Shown in pieces: positions 26,636-35,010 of a DNA stretch of 64,000 nucleotides; within the stretch, counting starts at the first letter, position 1, and the number at the start of each line of letters is the position of its first letter. Source of the stretch: Flammeovirgaceae bacterium 311 (lineage in GTDB: Bacteria; Bacteroidota; Bacteroidia; Cytophagales; Cyclobacteriaceae); NCBI GenBank assembly GCA_000597885.1, contig CP004371.1, forward strand, positions 4,493,001 to 4,557,000. The letters are read 5' to 3'. The notes below the pieces were generated by a model. The model was not told the DNA's origin, ran no database searches, and saw only the letters and a program-made list of their open reading frames with translations. The position numbers were made by a program, and so were the translations under genes.

Positions 26636-27079
26636 GTGGATACGCTTAGTTACAAAACTGTTTCGTTGAACAAGGCAACTGTTCAGAAAGATTGGATCGT
26701 AGTAGATGCTACCGATGCCGTTCTGGGCCGATTTGCCAGCCAGGTTGCCAAAATTGTTCGCGGCAAGAACAAGCCTGGCTACACACCGCATGTAGATTGC
26801 GGCGATAATGTTATCGTTATCAATGCCGACAAAGTAAAGCTCACCGGCCGTAAAATGACCGAAAAGGTGTATGTACGCCATACCGGTTATCCTGGTGGAC
26901 AGCGCTTTGCCACCCCTCGTCAGCTGATGGAAAAAAATCAGGCATTGGTTGTTGAAAAAGCTGTAAGAGGCATGCTGCCTAAGAACCGTCTGGGTCGTGA
27001 GCTCTTCCGCAACCTCTATGTATATGGTGGTGCAGAGCATCCGCATGCGGCTCAACAGCCTAAAGAAATTAAATTATAA
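26636..27079 (+). CDS. rplM: 50S ribosomal protein L13
   Basis: GTG start giving MDTLSYKTVSLNK; the uL13 signature includes WIVVDATDAVLGRFASQVAKIVRGK, HTGYPGG and AVRGMLPKNRLGRELFRNLYVYGG. 147 aa, an early assembly protein of the large subunit. First gene of the rplM-rpsI-rpsB unit; only 13 nt separate it from rpsI. Confidence 0.98.
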   Translation: MDTLSYKTVSLNKATVQKDWIVVDATDAVLGRFASQVAKIVRGKNKPGYTPHVDCGDNVIVINADKVKLTGRKMTEKVYVRHTGYPGGQRFATPRQLMEKNQALVVEKAVRGMLPKNRLGRELFRNLYVYGGAEHPHAAQQPKEIKL

Positions 27080-27092
27080 GTAAGGATTGGAT

Positions 27093-27473
27093 ATGATCAA
27101 TACCATCGGTAGACGCAAAACATCTGTTGCTCGCCTTTACATGGATAATGGCAGCGGCAAGATTACCGTAAATGATCGGGATCTACCTGTTTATTTCCCG
27201 ACTGAGGTTCTTCAGACCATCGTAAAGCAGCCTCTTGATAAATTAGAGCTTGCTGCTAATTATGACATTAACATCAACGTAGACGGTGGCGGTATTAAAG
27301 GACAAGCCGAAGCAATTCGCATGGCCATTTCCCGCGCACTGGTTGAAGCTGATGCTGATAATCGCCCTGAACTGAAAAAAGAAGGCTTCCTTACCCGTGA
27401 CCCTCGCATGGTTGAACGTAAGAAGTATGGCCGCAGAAAAGCGCGCAGAAGATTCCAGTTCAGCAAGCGTTAA
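27093..27473 (+). CDS. rpsI: 30S ribosomal protein S9
   Basis: ATG at 27093 (MINTIGRRKTSVARLYM) is the family start. The protein ends in the very basic tail GRRKARRRFQFSKR whose last residues reach the P-site tRNA. 126 aa. Always partnered with L13 in bacteria, as here. Confidence 0.98.
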   Translation: MINTIGRRKTSVARLYMDNGSGKITVNDRDLPVYFPTEVLQTIVKQPLDKLELAANYDININVDGGGIKGQAEAIRMAISRALVEADADNRPELKKEGFLTRDPRMVERKKYGRRKARRRFQFSKR

Positions 27474-27502
27474 TATTTATATATTCTTTGTAATCATTTA
27501 TA

Positions 27503-28279
27503 ATGGCTGAAATAACCTATAAAGACTTACTGGATGCTGGTGTTCACTTTGGACACTTAACGAGAAAGTGGAATCCTAAAATGGCGCCGTACATCTTCAT
27601 GGAGAAGAACGGTATCCACATTATCGACCTAAATAAAACCTTAGCAGCTCTCGACGAAGCATCCAACGCTGTTAAAGGGATCGTAAGATCAGGTAAAAAA
27701 GTAATGTTTGTTGCCACTAAAAAGCAGGCGCAGGACATCGTTAAGCAAGAGGCAGAACGCCTTAAAATGCCTTTCGTAACTGAGCGCTGGTTAGGTGGTA
27801 TGCTTACTAACTTCGCTACAATCCGCAAGTCTCTCAAAAAAATGTCTAACCTGGACAAAATGATGAAAGACGAGCAGACTGTGAAAAACATTGCAAAACG
27901 TGAGCGCCTGATGATTGGCCGCGAGCGTGAAAAACTGGAGCGTGTACTGGGTGGTATTGCCGATCAGAGCCGTCTGCCATCTGCTTTGTTTATCGTTGAT
28001 ATCAAGCGTGAGCATATTGCTGTAAAAGAAGCCAAAAAGCTTAACATTCCGGTGTTTGCCCTGGTGGATACAAACTCTGACCCTACCGAGATAGAATATC
28101 CAATACCTGCTAACGACGATGCATTCAAATCAATCAGCTTGCTTGTAAAAGCGTTCGGCCAGGCCATCGAAGAAGGTCTGCAGGATCGTAAAAAAGACAA
28201 GGAAGAAACCAGGCTGAAAGAAGACGAAGCTGAAAAGCGTGCCGTTGACGAAGGCGAGGAAACAACAACCGAAGCGTAA
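27503..28279 (+). CDS. rpsB: 30S ribosomal protein S2
   Basis: uS2 family: [22 protein letters not shown] at the N-terminus, [29 protein letters not shown] and [12 protein letters not shown]. 258 aa with a charged C-terminal tail (Asp/Glu/Lys/Arg-rich), a usual Bacteroidota variation. Starts 29 nt after rpsI and probably co-transcribed. Confidence 0.98.
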   Translation: MAEITYKDLLDAGVHFGHLTRKWNPKMAPYIFMEKNGIHIIDLNKTLAALDEASNAVKGIVRSGKKVMFVATKKQAQDIVKQEAERLKMPFVTERWLGGMLTNFATIRKSLKKMSNLDKMMKDEQTVKNIAKRERLMIGREREKLERVLGGIADQSRLPSALFIVDIKREHIAVKEAKKLNIPVFALVDTNSDPTEIEYPIPANDDAFKSISLLVKAFGQAIEEGLQDRKKDKEETRLKEDEAEKRAVDEGEETTTEA

Positions 28280-28434
28280 CAATCCTACATACAATCTGTT
28301 ACAAAATTGAACACTGATTCCGGTTGGTGTTCAATTTTTGTTTCATCCGGAACCAACTGAATTAAAATTGATGACTAGAACCGCCCGGAAATTTTCTGCT
28401 ACTCAGGATCATTTTAGTTGAAGGCGGTTTATTC

Positions 28435-28442
28435 TATATTTG
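28435..28442 (+). promoter_or_regulatory. Promoter -7 box of tsf
   Basis: TATATTTG, 35 nt before the tsf ATG, matches the -7 consensus. The nearest upstream TTG (28418-28420) is only 14 nt away, so the -33 element is weak. Confidence 0.6.
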
Positions 28443-28477
28443 CAACGCATTTTTCAACCCAAAAATATTTTATTGTA

Positions 28478-29308
28478 ATGGCTATTACCGCACAAGACGT
28501 GAACAAGCTCCGTCAGATGACTGGCGCCGGTATGATGGACTGTAAAAAAGCACTTACCGAAGCAAACGGAGATTTTGAACAAGCTATTGACATTCTGCGC
28601 AAAAAAGGCCAGAAAGTATCGGCCAGTCGTGCAGACCGCGAAACCTCAGAAGGAGCTGTTTTTGTGCAAACCAATGCAGATGCTACCGAAGGTATATTGA
28701 TTGCACTAGGTTGCGAAACCGACTTTGTTGGTAAAAATCAGGACTTCCAGCAGCTGGGCCAGGAAATTCTGGAAACAGCAGTAAAAAATAAGCCTGCAGG
28801 CACCGAAGAATTAAAAAGCGCAAAAACCAGCGATGGCCGTTCAGTAGAAGAGAAAATTACTGAGCTGGTTGGTAAAATCGGCGAAAAGATTGATGTTCTG
28901 GCTTATGAGCGCTTAAGTGGTGAGAAGGTTGTTCCTTACATCCACTCTAATAATAAGCTGGGTGTAATGGTAGCCCTTACCAACGCTGGCGGCGAATATG
29001 AAGATGCCGGCAAAAGTGTGGCCATGCAAATTGCAGCCATGAACCCTGTTGCTGTAGACCGCAATGGTGTAGATTCTTCTACCATTGAGCGTGAGCTGGA
29101 AATTGCCCGCGATCAGGTTCGTGCCGAAGGCAAGCCTGAAAACATGATCGAAAAAATTGCAACGGGTAAGCTGAATAAGTTCTACAAAGACAATACCTTG
29201 CTGGAGCAGCAATTTGTTAAAGACAATAGCTTAACTGTAGAGAAATACCTGGATTCTGTGAACAAAGGTATGACTGTTACTAAATTTAAGCGTGTGCAGA
29301 TAGGTTAA
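28478..29308 (+). CDS. tsf: Elongation factor Ts
   Basis: Nucleotide exchange factor for EF-Tu. N-terminal UBA-like domain MAITAQDVNKLRQMTGAGMMDCKKAL (TGAGMMDCK motif) and core GCETDFVGKNQDF are diagnostic. ATG at 28478 is chosen; upstream in-frame sequence includes the promoter. 276 aa. Separated from rpsB by about 200 nt with its own -7 box, and ends with a strong terminator. Confidence 0.98.
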   Translation: MAITAQDVNKLRQMTGAGMMDCKKALTEANGDFEQAIDILRKKGQKVSASRADRETSEGAVFVQTNADATEGILIALGCETDFVGKNQDFQQLGQEILETAVKNKPAGTEELKSAKTSDGRSVEEKITELVGKIGEKIDVLAYERLSGEKVVPYIHSNNKLGVMVALTNAGGEYEDAGKSVAMQIAAMNPVAVDRNGVDSSTIERELEIARDQVRAEGKPENMIEKIATGKLNKFYKDNTLLEQQFVKDNSLTVEKYLDSVNKGMTVTKFKRVQIG

Positions 29309-29330
29309 ACTATTGCACCTGATCACCAAC

Positions 29331-29356
29331 AAAAGCCCGGCCTAAACCGGGCTTTT
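29331..29356 (+). terminator. tsf terminator
   Basis: AAAAGCCCGG, loop CCTAAA, CCGGGCTTTT, then GTTTT; 22 nt downstream of the stop. Confidence 0.92.
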
Positions 29357-29448
29357 GTTTTATGGTTGTGATGCATTTTAGGGGGTACTCTTAAACATTT
29401 TTACGCTGTTTTGCTTTATATAAGCATTATCAACCAAAACTGATACCT

Positions 29449-29613
29449 ATGATACGTTGGATCGTTATTTTTCTAGTTATTGCGCTAATAGCCGCAATTT
29501 TTGGATTTGGTGGTATTGCCGCCGGCGCAGCAGAAATTGCAAAGATTATTTTTTACATATTTCTGGTGTTGCTGGTTATCGGTATCATCATGCACTTTGT
29601 TAGAGGCCGCTGA
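29449..29613 (+). CDS. DUF1328 small membrane protein (YtjA-like)
   Basis: A 54-residue protein starting [22 protein letters not shown] and continuing [21 protein letters not shown]...MHFVRGR. Two hydrophobic helices around the conserved [15 protein letters not shown] turn are the DUF1328 signature. Small stress-associated inner-membrane protein of unknown function. Own transcription unit, with a terminator 23 nt downstream. Confidence 0.9.
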   Translation: MIRWIVIFLVIALIAAIFGFGGIAAGAAEIAKIIFYIFLVLLVIGIIMHFVRGR

Positions 29614-29636
29614 TAGCATCAACTTTCAAAAAAATC

Positions 29637-29667
29637 AAACCCCTGCTGATCTTATCGGCAGGGGTTT
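29637..29667 (+). terminator. Terminator of the DUF1328 gene
   Basis: AAACCCCTGCTGAT, loop CTT, ATCGGCAGGGGTTT followed by GGTTTTA. Confidence 0.88.
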
Positions 29668-29754
29668 GGTTTTATGTTGATTTAATTAACTAGAGCTTAT
29701 AGGATGAACAAACTTTATGCCGGCGCTCCACCCAATGTCATCATGAAACGAGTA

Positions 29755-30510
29755 CTATTGTATATTCGGGAATGGCAACCGGTAAGAGATGGCGAATTTC
29801 TTGCCGTTTATTTCAACGGCATGCTTCTCTTTAAGCTTGTTCATCAGGTTTAGTAGTTCGGGGTAATGCCTGCTGTCCAGGTAAAGGCTGTACAACTTCT
29901 CCGAGCGCCAGATGGTATCGGGCGATTTAAGGGTAGGCCAGTCGGCCGGCCATTTTAGAGACTTTTCAGGTGTTTTAAGATAATCTGTAACCAGTACTTC
30001 AATTTTTTCGGGCAGCCATTCCTGTTCATGGCTGTCAGTAAAGTCTATCAGGTTATCGTACACCTTCAGAAAGGGCACAGGTGCCTTCTCCCTGGCTGCA
30101 TCGTCATTCCTAAGGTCGCCATACACCTGCTTTACTAAAAGGGTATCGAAGTTAAGCACCATTCTGTTTACAGGCTGATTGCTTGCTGGAGTGAGTGCCG
30201 GTTTGGCAGGTAGTTCTATGAGATCTTCGCTAATGAGCAGGCTGCCAATGAGCTCCTGCAGCTCTTCCCGGGCCAGCTGGGTATGGTAATAGCGATCTCC
30301 GCTTTTGCCTTTCTTCTTATAGATAATTTGTCCGCCTTCATAGAGCGCAAAAGAGGGAACCTCTGCACCAGCCACCATGAGTCCTGGATCTGTTTCGGTG
30401 AGCACTAGCAGGGGCTGTCCAAATACTGTATTTTCCTCCTGAAACTGCTGCGCACTGGCTGTAAATACAGAGGCAGCTATGAGCAAAACAATGGTTAATA
30501 TTTTCTTCAT
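29755..30510 (-). CDS. Secreted protein of unknown function
   Basis: Clear signal peptide (KILTIVLLIAASVFTASAQ). The 230-residue mature part is soluble, without cysteine clusters or repeats, and has a central segment rich in acidic and Leu residues (LAREELQELIGSLLISEDLIELP) and a conserved-looking YYHTQLAREEL motif. I do not recognise the family. It stands alone, with the REP-like region beyond its 5' side. Confidence 0.7.
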   Translation of the reverse strand: MKKILTIVLLIAASVFTASAQQFQEENTVFGQPLLVLTETDPGLMVAGAEVPSFALYEGGQIIYKKKGKSGDRYYHTQLAREELQELIGSLLISEDLIELPAKPALTPASNQPVNRMVLNFDTLLVKQVYGDLRNDDAAREKAPVPFLKVYDNLIDFTDSHEQEWLPEKIEVLVTDYLKTPEKSLKWPADWPTLKSPDTIWRSEKLYSLYLDSRHYPELLNLMNKLKEKHAVEINGKKFAISYRLPFPNIQ

Positions 30511-30840
30511 CAGAGAATTAACGTAAAACCAGACTATTGTTGTAAGCGAGAAGCTATCACAATTTTATACGTGAAAGAAGTTATGGAAGATGTTGAAGAT
30601 GCTCTGGAGGAGGTTAAGCAATTTATTAGCACTTACACCATTACCCGGTAAACGTTCTTTTCCATCCTTGCATTATCAGCAAGCTAATTAGTGAGCTGCA
30701 GTTTTTCTTAGTTGAAGAACCGTATTTGCTACACAAGTAGTGTTCAAGCTTTTTTAGAGAAAGAAGAATTATAGGTGGCAGTGGGGCGGTAAACTCTGGA
30801 AAATACATGATTCACCCCAAATTTTAAGAAGCTAAATTTT

Positions 30841-30886
30841 CTAATAAAAACGGCATCTGGATTACTTCAGAGGCCGTTTTTATTAG
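30841..30886. terminator. Long-stem hairpin, terminator-like
   Basis: CTAATAAAAACGGC pairs perfectly with GCCGTTTTTATTAG (30873-30886); the loop holds a second small TCTG/CAGA stem. A-run on one side and T-run on the other let it act in both directions. No gene ends close by, so it may be a relic. Confidence 0.6.
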
Positions 30887-30896
30887 CAGTTAAGGC

Positions 30897-31025
30897 TTTG
30901 CGAGACTTCGCGTCCCGACGCAACGAAGCGGAGTGTGACGGTCGCGGTTCCCCGCCGGGACCGCTGCCGCAATCTGGCTTCTATGCGTGTAGATGCCAGA
31001 TTGCTTCGTCGTGCCTCCTCGCAAA
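30897..31025. repeat. REP-like palindromic element
   Basis: 129 bp bounded by TTTGCGAG and its inverse CTCGCAAA. Inside are GCAATCTGGC (30969-30978) and its perfect inverse (30995-31004), and a nested GC-rich hairpin near CGGTCGCGG/CCGCCGGGACCG. The right end (GATTGCTTCGTCGTGCCTCCTCGCAA) is the dispersed repeat core found between genes in many bacterial genomes, usually read as CATTGCGAGGAGGCACGACGAAGCAATC-like. Non-coding. Its GC content exceeds that of the flanks. Confidence 0.8.
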
Positions 31026-31037
31026 TACTAACAGTGG

Positions 31038-31079
31038 AAAAAAAACAGCCTTGGGGGCTTGTCCAAGGCTGTTTTTTTT
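31038..31079. terminator. Aminopeptidase P terminator
   Basis: A perfect 17-bp stem (31038-31054 with 31063-31079) made of eight A, CAGCCTTGG and its inverse; T-run on both strands. It lies 37 nt after the minus-strand stop at 31116. Confidence 0.92.
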
Positions 31080-31115
31080 CTTTTTACCCTTCTTATAGAT
31101 TAGGGATGAATCAAG

Positions 31116-32405
31116 TTAGCTGTTCATAATGTCTTCTATCTCATCGGCCTCTATGGGAATATTCCGCATCAGGTCAAAATTATCGTTTTCCCGGATTACG
31201 ATATTGTTCTCCAGGCGAATACCAATGCCCTCGGCCGGTATATAAATACCAGGTTCTACGGTAAATACCATGCCAGGCTCCAGTTTGCGGTATAAGCGGC
31301 CATAATCATGCACATCAAGGCCCAGATGGTGGCTGGTGCCGTGCATAAAGTATTTTCTGTAGGCAGGTTTTTCAGGATTTTGCTTTTGCACGTCTTCCCT
31401 GCTGATAAGGCCAAGCCCTATCAGCTGCTCTGTCATAAGCTCGCCCACCTGCTTGTGATATTCGGGAATAGTGTTGCCCGGACGCAGCAGCTTTACGGCT
31501 TCTTTGTGCACATGTAGTACTGCTCCGTACACCTCGCGCTGGCGGGGGGTAAAGCGGCCATTCACAGGTATGGTGCGGGTCATGTCGGCATTGTAATTCG
31601 CATAGCTGGCGCCCACATCCATCAGGAGCAGATCGCCATCTTTGCACTCCTGGTTATTTTCAATATAGTGCAGCACGTTTGCATTGGCGCCACTGGCAAT
31701 AATAGGGGTATAACCAAAGCCTCCGCTACGGTTGCGCAAAAATTCATGGATGTATTCTGCTTCAATCTCGTACTCCATCACCCCGGGCTTTACAAACTGC
31801 AGCACCCGTTTGAAGCCCCTTTCGGTAATATCGCAGGCAGTTTGCAGCAGTTGTATCTCGCTTTCTTCCTTGATGGCCCGCAGGTGGTGCATGATGGGCG
31901 CAGCCCGCTCGTAGCTGTGGAGCGGGTAATGTTCCATGCACCACTTGACAAAGCGTATTTCGCGGGTTTGTACGGCAGAGCTGTTGCGCAGGTGTTCGTT
32001 TGAGTTAAGGTAAACCTGGTCTGCTTCTGCCATCAGGGTATTGAGCACCTGCTCAAAATCGCCCAGCCAGTGCACCGACTTGATGCCAGAGGTTTGATGG
32101 GCTTCTTCTTTGGTGTATTTGTGTCCTTCCCAGATCGCAATCAGTTCGCTGGTTTCGCGCAAAAACAGTATTTCACGGTATTTCTCCTCCGGGTGGTCAG
32201 GAAAAACCACCAGTATGCTTTCTTCCTGATCTATGCCGGAGAGGTAAAAAATATCGGTTGCCTGCTTAAAAGGCATGGTGCCATCGGCACTGGTGGGCAT
32301 AATATCGTTGGAGTTAAAAATTGCCAGGCTGTTTGGCTTGAGCTGCCGGGCGAGCTTCTGGCGGTTGCGGATAAACAACTCCTTGTCTATAGGTAAATAT
32401 CGCAT
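31116..32405 (-). CDS. pepP: Xaa-Pro aminopeptidase (aminopeptidase P, M24B)
   Basis: Removes an N-terminal residue preceding proline. N-terminal creatinase-like domain (residues 1-170) then the pita-bread metallopeptidase domain with the five-ligand di-manganese site: LLMDVGASYANYNADMTRT (two Asp), HGTSHHLGLDVHD (His), TVEPGIYIP (Glu) and GIRLENNIVI (Glu). 429 aa is typical of PepP. Cytosolic, no signal peptide. Preceded by 215 nt that also holds the start region of the divergent DUF1206 gene. Confidence 0.95.
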   Translation of the reverse strand: MRYLPIDKELFIRNRQKLARQLKPNSLAIFNSNDIMPTSADGTMPFKQATDIFYLSGIDQEESILVVFPDHPEEKYREILFLRETSELIAIWEGHKYTKEEAHQTSGIKSVHWLGDFEQVLNTLMAEADQVYLNSNEHLRNSSAVQTREIRFVKWCMEHYPLHSYERAAPIMHHLRAIKEESEIQLLQTACDITERGFKRVLQFVKPGVMEYEIEAEYIHEFLRNRSGGFGYTPIIASGANANVLHYIENNQECKDGDLLLMDVGASYANYNADMTRTIPVNGRFTPRQREVYGAVLHVHKEAVKLLRPGNTIPEYHKQVGELMTEQLIGLGLISREDVQKQNPEKPAYRKYFMHGTSHHLGLDVHDYGRLYRKLEPGMVFTVEPGIYIPAEGIGIRLENNIVIRENDNFDLMRNIPIEADEIEDIMNS

Positions 32406-32620
32406 AGGTATGTATAGCTGGTATATAGCGTTGGGTAAAGGTAAAAAATGCGGCTGTGGAGGCCAAAATAACTACTGCAGAAATTAATCCCTGCCGGGAG
32501 GCAGCAGGCCGGTAAGAAACCCCTTGTAATGGTATACGTAAAAGTAGTGCAGCTATCCATGTAGAAGCTGCATGAGTAAATTTTTCAACCGAAATCATAA
32601 TTTTTTAAAGTAGTACAGCT

Positions 32621-33472
32621 ATGAATCATAATATCAGATCGGCCGCACATTCGGCAAGAAGCCGAATGCCAAAATGGATCGATACCTTTGCCCGCGTTGG
32701 TATTGCATCTAAAGGCACAGTGTATGTTTTAATCGGGGTGCTGGCAGCCATGGCTGCTTTTGGTCAGGGAGGCGATACAAGTGCAGATCAGCAAAGTGTT
32801 TTCAGCTGGATTCTGGAGCAGTCGTACGGGCAGATATTGCTGGGACTGGTAATCCTGGGTCTGCTATGCTATTTTGCATGGCGCATGATTATGGCCTTCA
32901 AAGATCCGGATGGCAATGGCACCGATACAAAAGGAATGATTAAGCGCACAGGCTTTTTCTTTAGTGGACTTACATACCTGTTTTTTGCCTTTATGGCAGC
33001 ACGCATGCTGATCCCCCAGCTGGGCAGTGGTTCCGGTGGCGGTGGTAATGGCCAGGAAACGCTGATTGCCAAAGTTCTGCAGCAGCCTTATGGGCAAATA
33101 CTGGTTGGTATTTTAGCAGCTATCGTTATCTGTAAAGGTTTTTATGAACTGTACAGAGCTGTTAAACATAAGTTTGAAGGCCAGGTGAACGAACGCTCTA
33201 TGAATGAAAAAGAACATACCATTTACTCAAGGGCCGGTCGTGTTGGATATGTAGCCCGCAGTATAGTATTTGTAATTTTGGGTTATTTCCTGGTAAGAGC
33301 AGCTGTTGAGTCTGATGCCAGCGAAACTGGAGGTACCGGAGATGCCCTTAGTTTCTTATCCAATAGTGGAGGCCCTTATTTGTTAGCGGCTGTGGCTTTG
33401 GGTCTGGCTGCTTATGGAATTTTCATGTTTATCATGTCAAAATACCGCCACATACCTAATGTAAGGGTTTAA
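32621..33472 (+). CDS. DUF1206 membrane protein
   Basis: Three tandem DUF1206 units, each with two transmembrane helices. The units begin at the related segments FARVGIASKGTVYVLIGVL, IKRTGFFFSGLTYLFFAFM and YSRAGRVGYVARSIVFVILG, and a Gln-Pro-Tyr-Gly or similar turn (QSYGQILLGL, QQPYGQILVGI) is repeated. The triplication is typical; function unknown. Monocistronic with terminator downstream. Confidence 0.92.
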   Translation: MNHNIRSAAHSARSRMPKWIDTFARVGIASKGTVYVLIGVLAAMAAFGQGGDTSADQQSVFSWILEQSYGQILLGLVILGLLCYFAWRMIMAFKDPDGNGTDTKGMIKRTGFFFSGLTYLFFAFMAARMLIPQLGSGSGGGGNGQETLIAKVLQQPYGQILVGILAAIVICKGFYELYRAVKHKFEGQVNERSMNEKEHTIYSRAGRVGYVARSIVFVILGYFLVRAAVESDASETGGTGDALSFLSNSGGPYLLAAVALGLAAYGIFMFIMSKYRHIPNVRV

Positions 33473-33514
33473 TAAAGTTACTGTGTATACAATGATGTGT
33501 CTTGTTTAAAAATG

Positions 33515-33543
33515 AAAAGGCTGCCTGTTAATGGCAGCCTTTT
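33515..33543. terminator. Terminator after DUF1206 gene
   Basis: AAAAGGCTGCC, loop TGTTAAT, GGCAGCCTTTT; usable from both directions, between convergent genes. Confidence 0.85.
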
Positions 33544-33641
33544 ATGTTGCTTGATGCTTATAATTTTATCCATGCTTTTAACCTGAACCAGGTAAGCAGC
33601 TTAAATTTCTCTCAAGCTTCTCCCTTAGCCCCTGGCCATTG

Positions 33642-34781
33642 TTAGCCAACCACCTTTCTGTACACATCCATCAGATTTTGTGCTACCCTTTCATCTTCAA
33701 AGCCAAGGGAGTGCGCCACCCCGTCTATAATCATTTTGGTAGCCATGGTGGGGTTGTTGATTACCCGTAAGATGGCATCTGCCAGCTCCTCGGGATCATT
33801 GGGATTTATGTAAATAGAATGGGGCCCGCCCGCTTCGTCGAAGCAGGAGCCTTTGCTGGTGATTACAGGTACCCGGCTGCACAGCGCTTCCAGTATAGGA
33901 ATGCCAAATCCTTCGAAAACAGAGGGATAAATAAACATGCGGCTTAACTGGTACAGCTTGGGCAGGTCTTCGAAAGTTACATTATGCAAAAAATGCACCT
34001 GATCCAGTAAATTCTCTTTACGGGCATATGCCACCAGCTCCTCTTTATATTTAGTGGCTTTACCCACCAGTACCAGGGGGAGCTGTATTTTGCTTTTTAG
34101 CTGTGCCATGGCCTGTAAAATAAGCAGTGCATTTTTACGCGGCTCCATGGTGCCCACATTCAGGATAAAATCCTGGGGGAGCTTATATTTTGAGGCTGTT
34201 CTGTCGAGCACGTAAGAATCATATTCTACCCGGAAGCTGGGGTGGCAGCCCTGGTATACCACATCGATCTTGTCTGTGGGTATTTTGTAAAAATCAATCA
34301 GGTCCTGGGCTGTTTGCCTGCTAACTGCTACAATACGGTCTGCTCTTTTACAGGCAAATTCTGTTTTTTGCCTGTAGATGCCCAGGTCAACCAGGTTGTA
34401 TAAATGGGGGTACCTTAAAAAGAGCAGATCATGAATGGTAACAATCTGCTTTGCCTTTTTGCTTTTAGCAAGTGGTAATTCGTTGCTTAAGCCATGCAGC
34501 AGTTGCAGGCCATCCTGATCGGCTACTTTGCCCAGGGAATAGCTGCGCCATACGGCACTTAATCCGCGCATGGCCATAGTACCTGCAGGAGTTTTAACCT
34601 TAACAGATTCCTCTTCTATCAGGGACAGTAATTCCGGGTGTACCTTATCCGCGCGAGGCGTATAGAGCATGTACTGGTTATCCGGGAAAAATTCTGTAAG
34701 CGTACGTATAATAAAACGGCTGTAGTTTCCTAAGCCTGTACGGTTCAGGAAAGCGCGTTTGGCATCAAAACCTATCTTCAT
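33642..34781 (-). CDS. GT4-family glycosyltransferase
   Basis: GT-B fold. The N-terminal domain carries KRTGLGNYSRFI-like substrate loop (residues 12-23) and the middle IVTIHDLLFLRYP; the C-terminal domain has FILNVGTMEPRKN and the retaining-GT4 signature FIYPSVFEGFGIPILEALCSRVPVITS (E-x7-E). It most resembles mannosyl- or other hexosyltransferases for cell-surface glycans. No glycan genes flank it, so acceptor and role are unknown. 379 aa. Confidence 0.9.
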   Translation of the reverse strand: MKIGFDAKRAFLNRTGLGNYSRFIIRTLTEFFPDNQYMLYTPRADKVHPELLSLIEEESVKVKTPAGTMAMRGLSAVWRSYSLGKVADQDGLQLLHGLSNELPLAKSKKAKQIVTIHDLLFLRYPHLYNLVDLGIYRQKTEFACKRADRIVAVSRQTAQDLIDFYKIPTDKIDVVYQGCHPSFRVEYDSYVLDRTASKYKLPQDFILNVGTMEPRKNALLILQAMAQLKSKIQLPLVLVGKATKYKEELVAYARKENLLDQVHFLHNVTFEDLPKLYQLSRMFIYPSVFEGFGIPILEALCSRVPVITSKGSCFDEAGGPHSIYINPNDPEELADAILRVINNPTMATKMIIDGVAHSLGFEDERVAQNLMDVYRKVVG

Positions 34782-34994
34782 ATACCTTGTTTGGAGCGGC
34801 GGCTGGCTGTTTAACCTGCCGGAGCAATTCTGTGGCTACGGCGGCCGGGTTGCTAAGCTAAATAATTTTTAAAATCATCCCGATAGCGGGCAACATGTAT
34901 TAAAGCGTCTGGCAGTGGTGTTTGTTTCATATTGGTGCATAAATACTTGTTTGGCAGCTGCTTTATAGGGGTGTTTTCTTCCCGAAAAATTAAT

Positions 34995-35002
34995 TATCTT
35001 TG
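34995..35002 (+). promoter_or_regulatory. -7 promoter box of M16 protease gene
   Basis: TATCTTTG ends only 8 nt before the ATG at 35011. If used, the transcript would be leaderless or nearly so. Confidence 0.55.
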
Positions 35003-35010
35003 CAGTCTTC

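Larger units (their letters stand above)
30511..31115. other. Gene-free region with hairpins and REP-like element
   Basis: 605 bp between two minus-strand genes. It contains a 14-bp-stem hairpin at 30841-30886, a 129-bp palindromic element at 30897-31025 and a 17-bp-stem terminator at 31038-31079. A 26-codon frame from GTG 30571 (acidic, helical) is too short to call. Confidence 0.8.

Noticed and set aside
30571-30651. 26-codon acidic frame (MKEVMEDVEDALEEVK...)
   Set aside because: Helical appearance but too short, GTG start, no promoter or partner; kept only as a remark.
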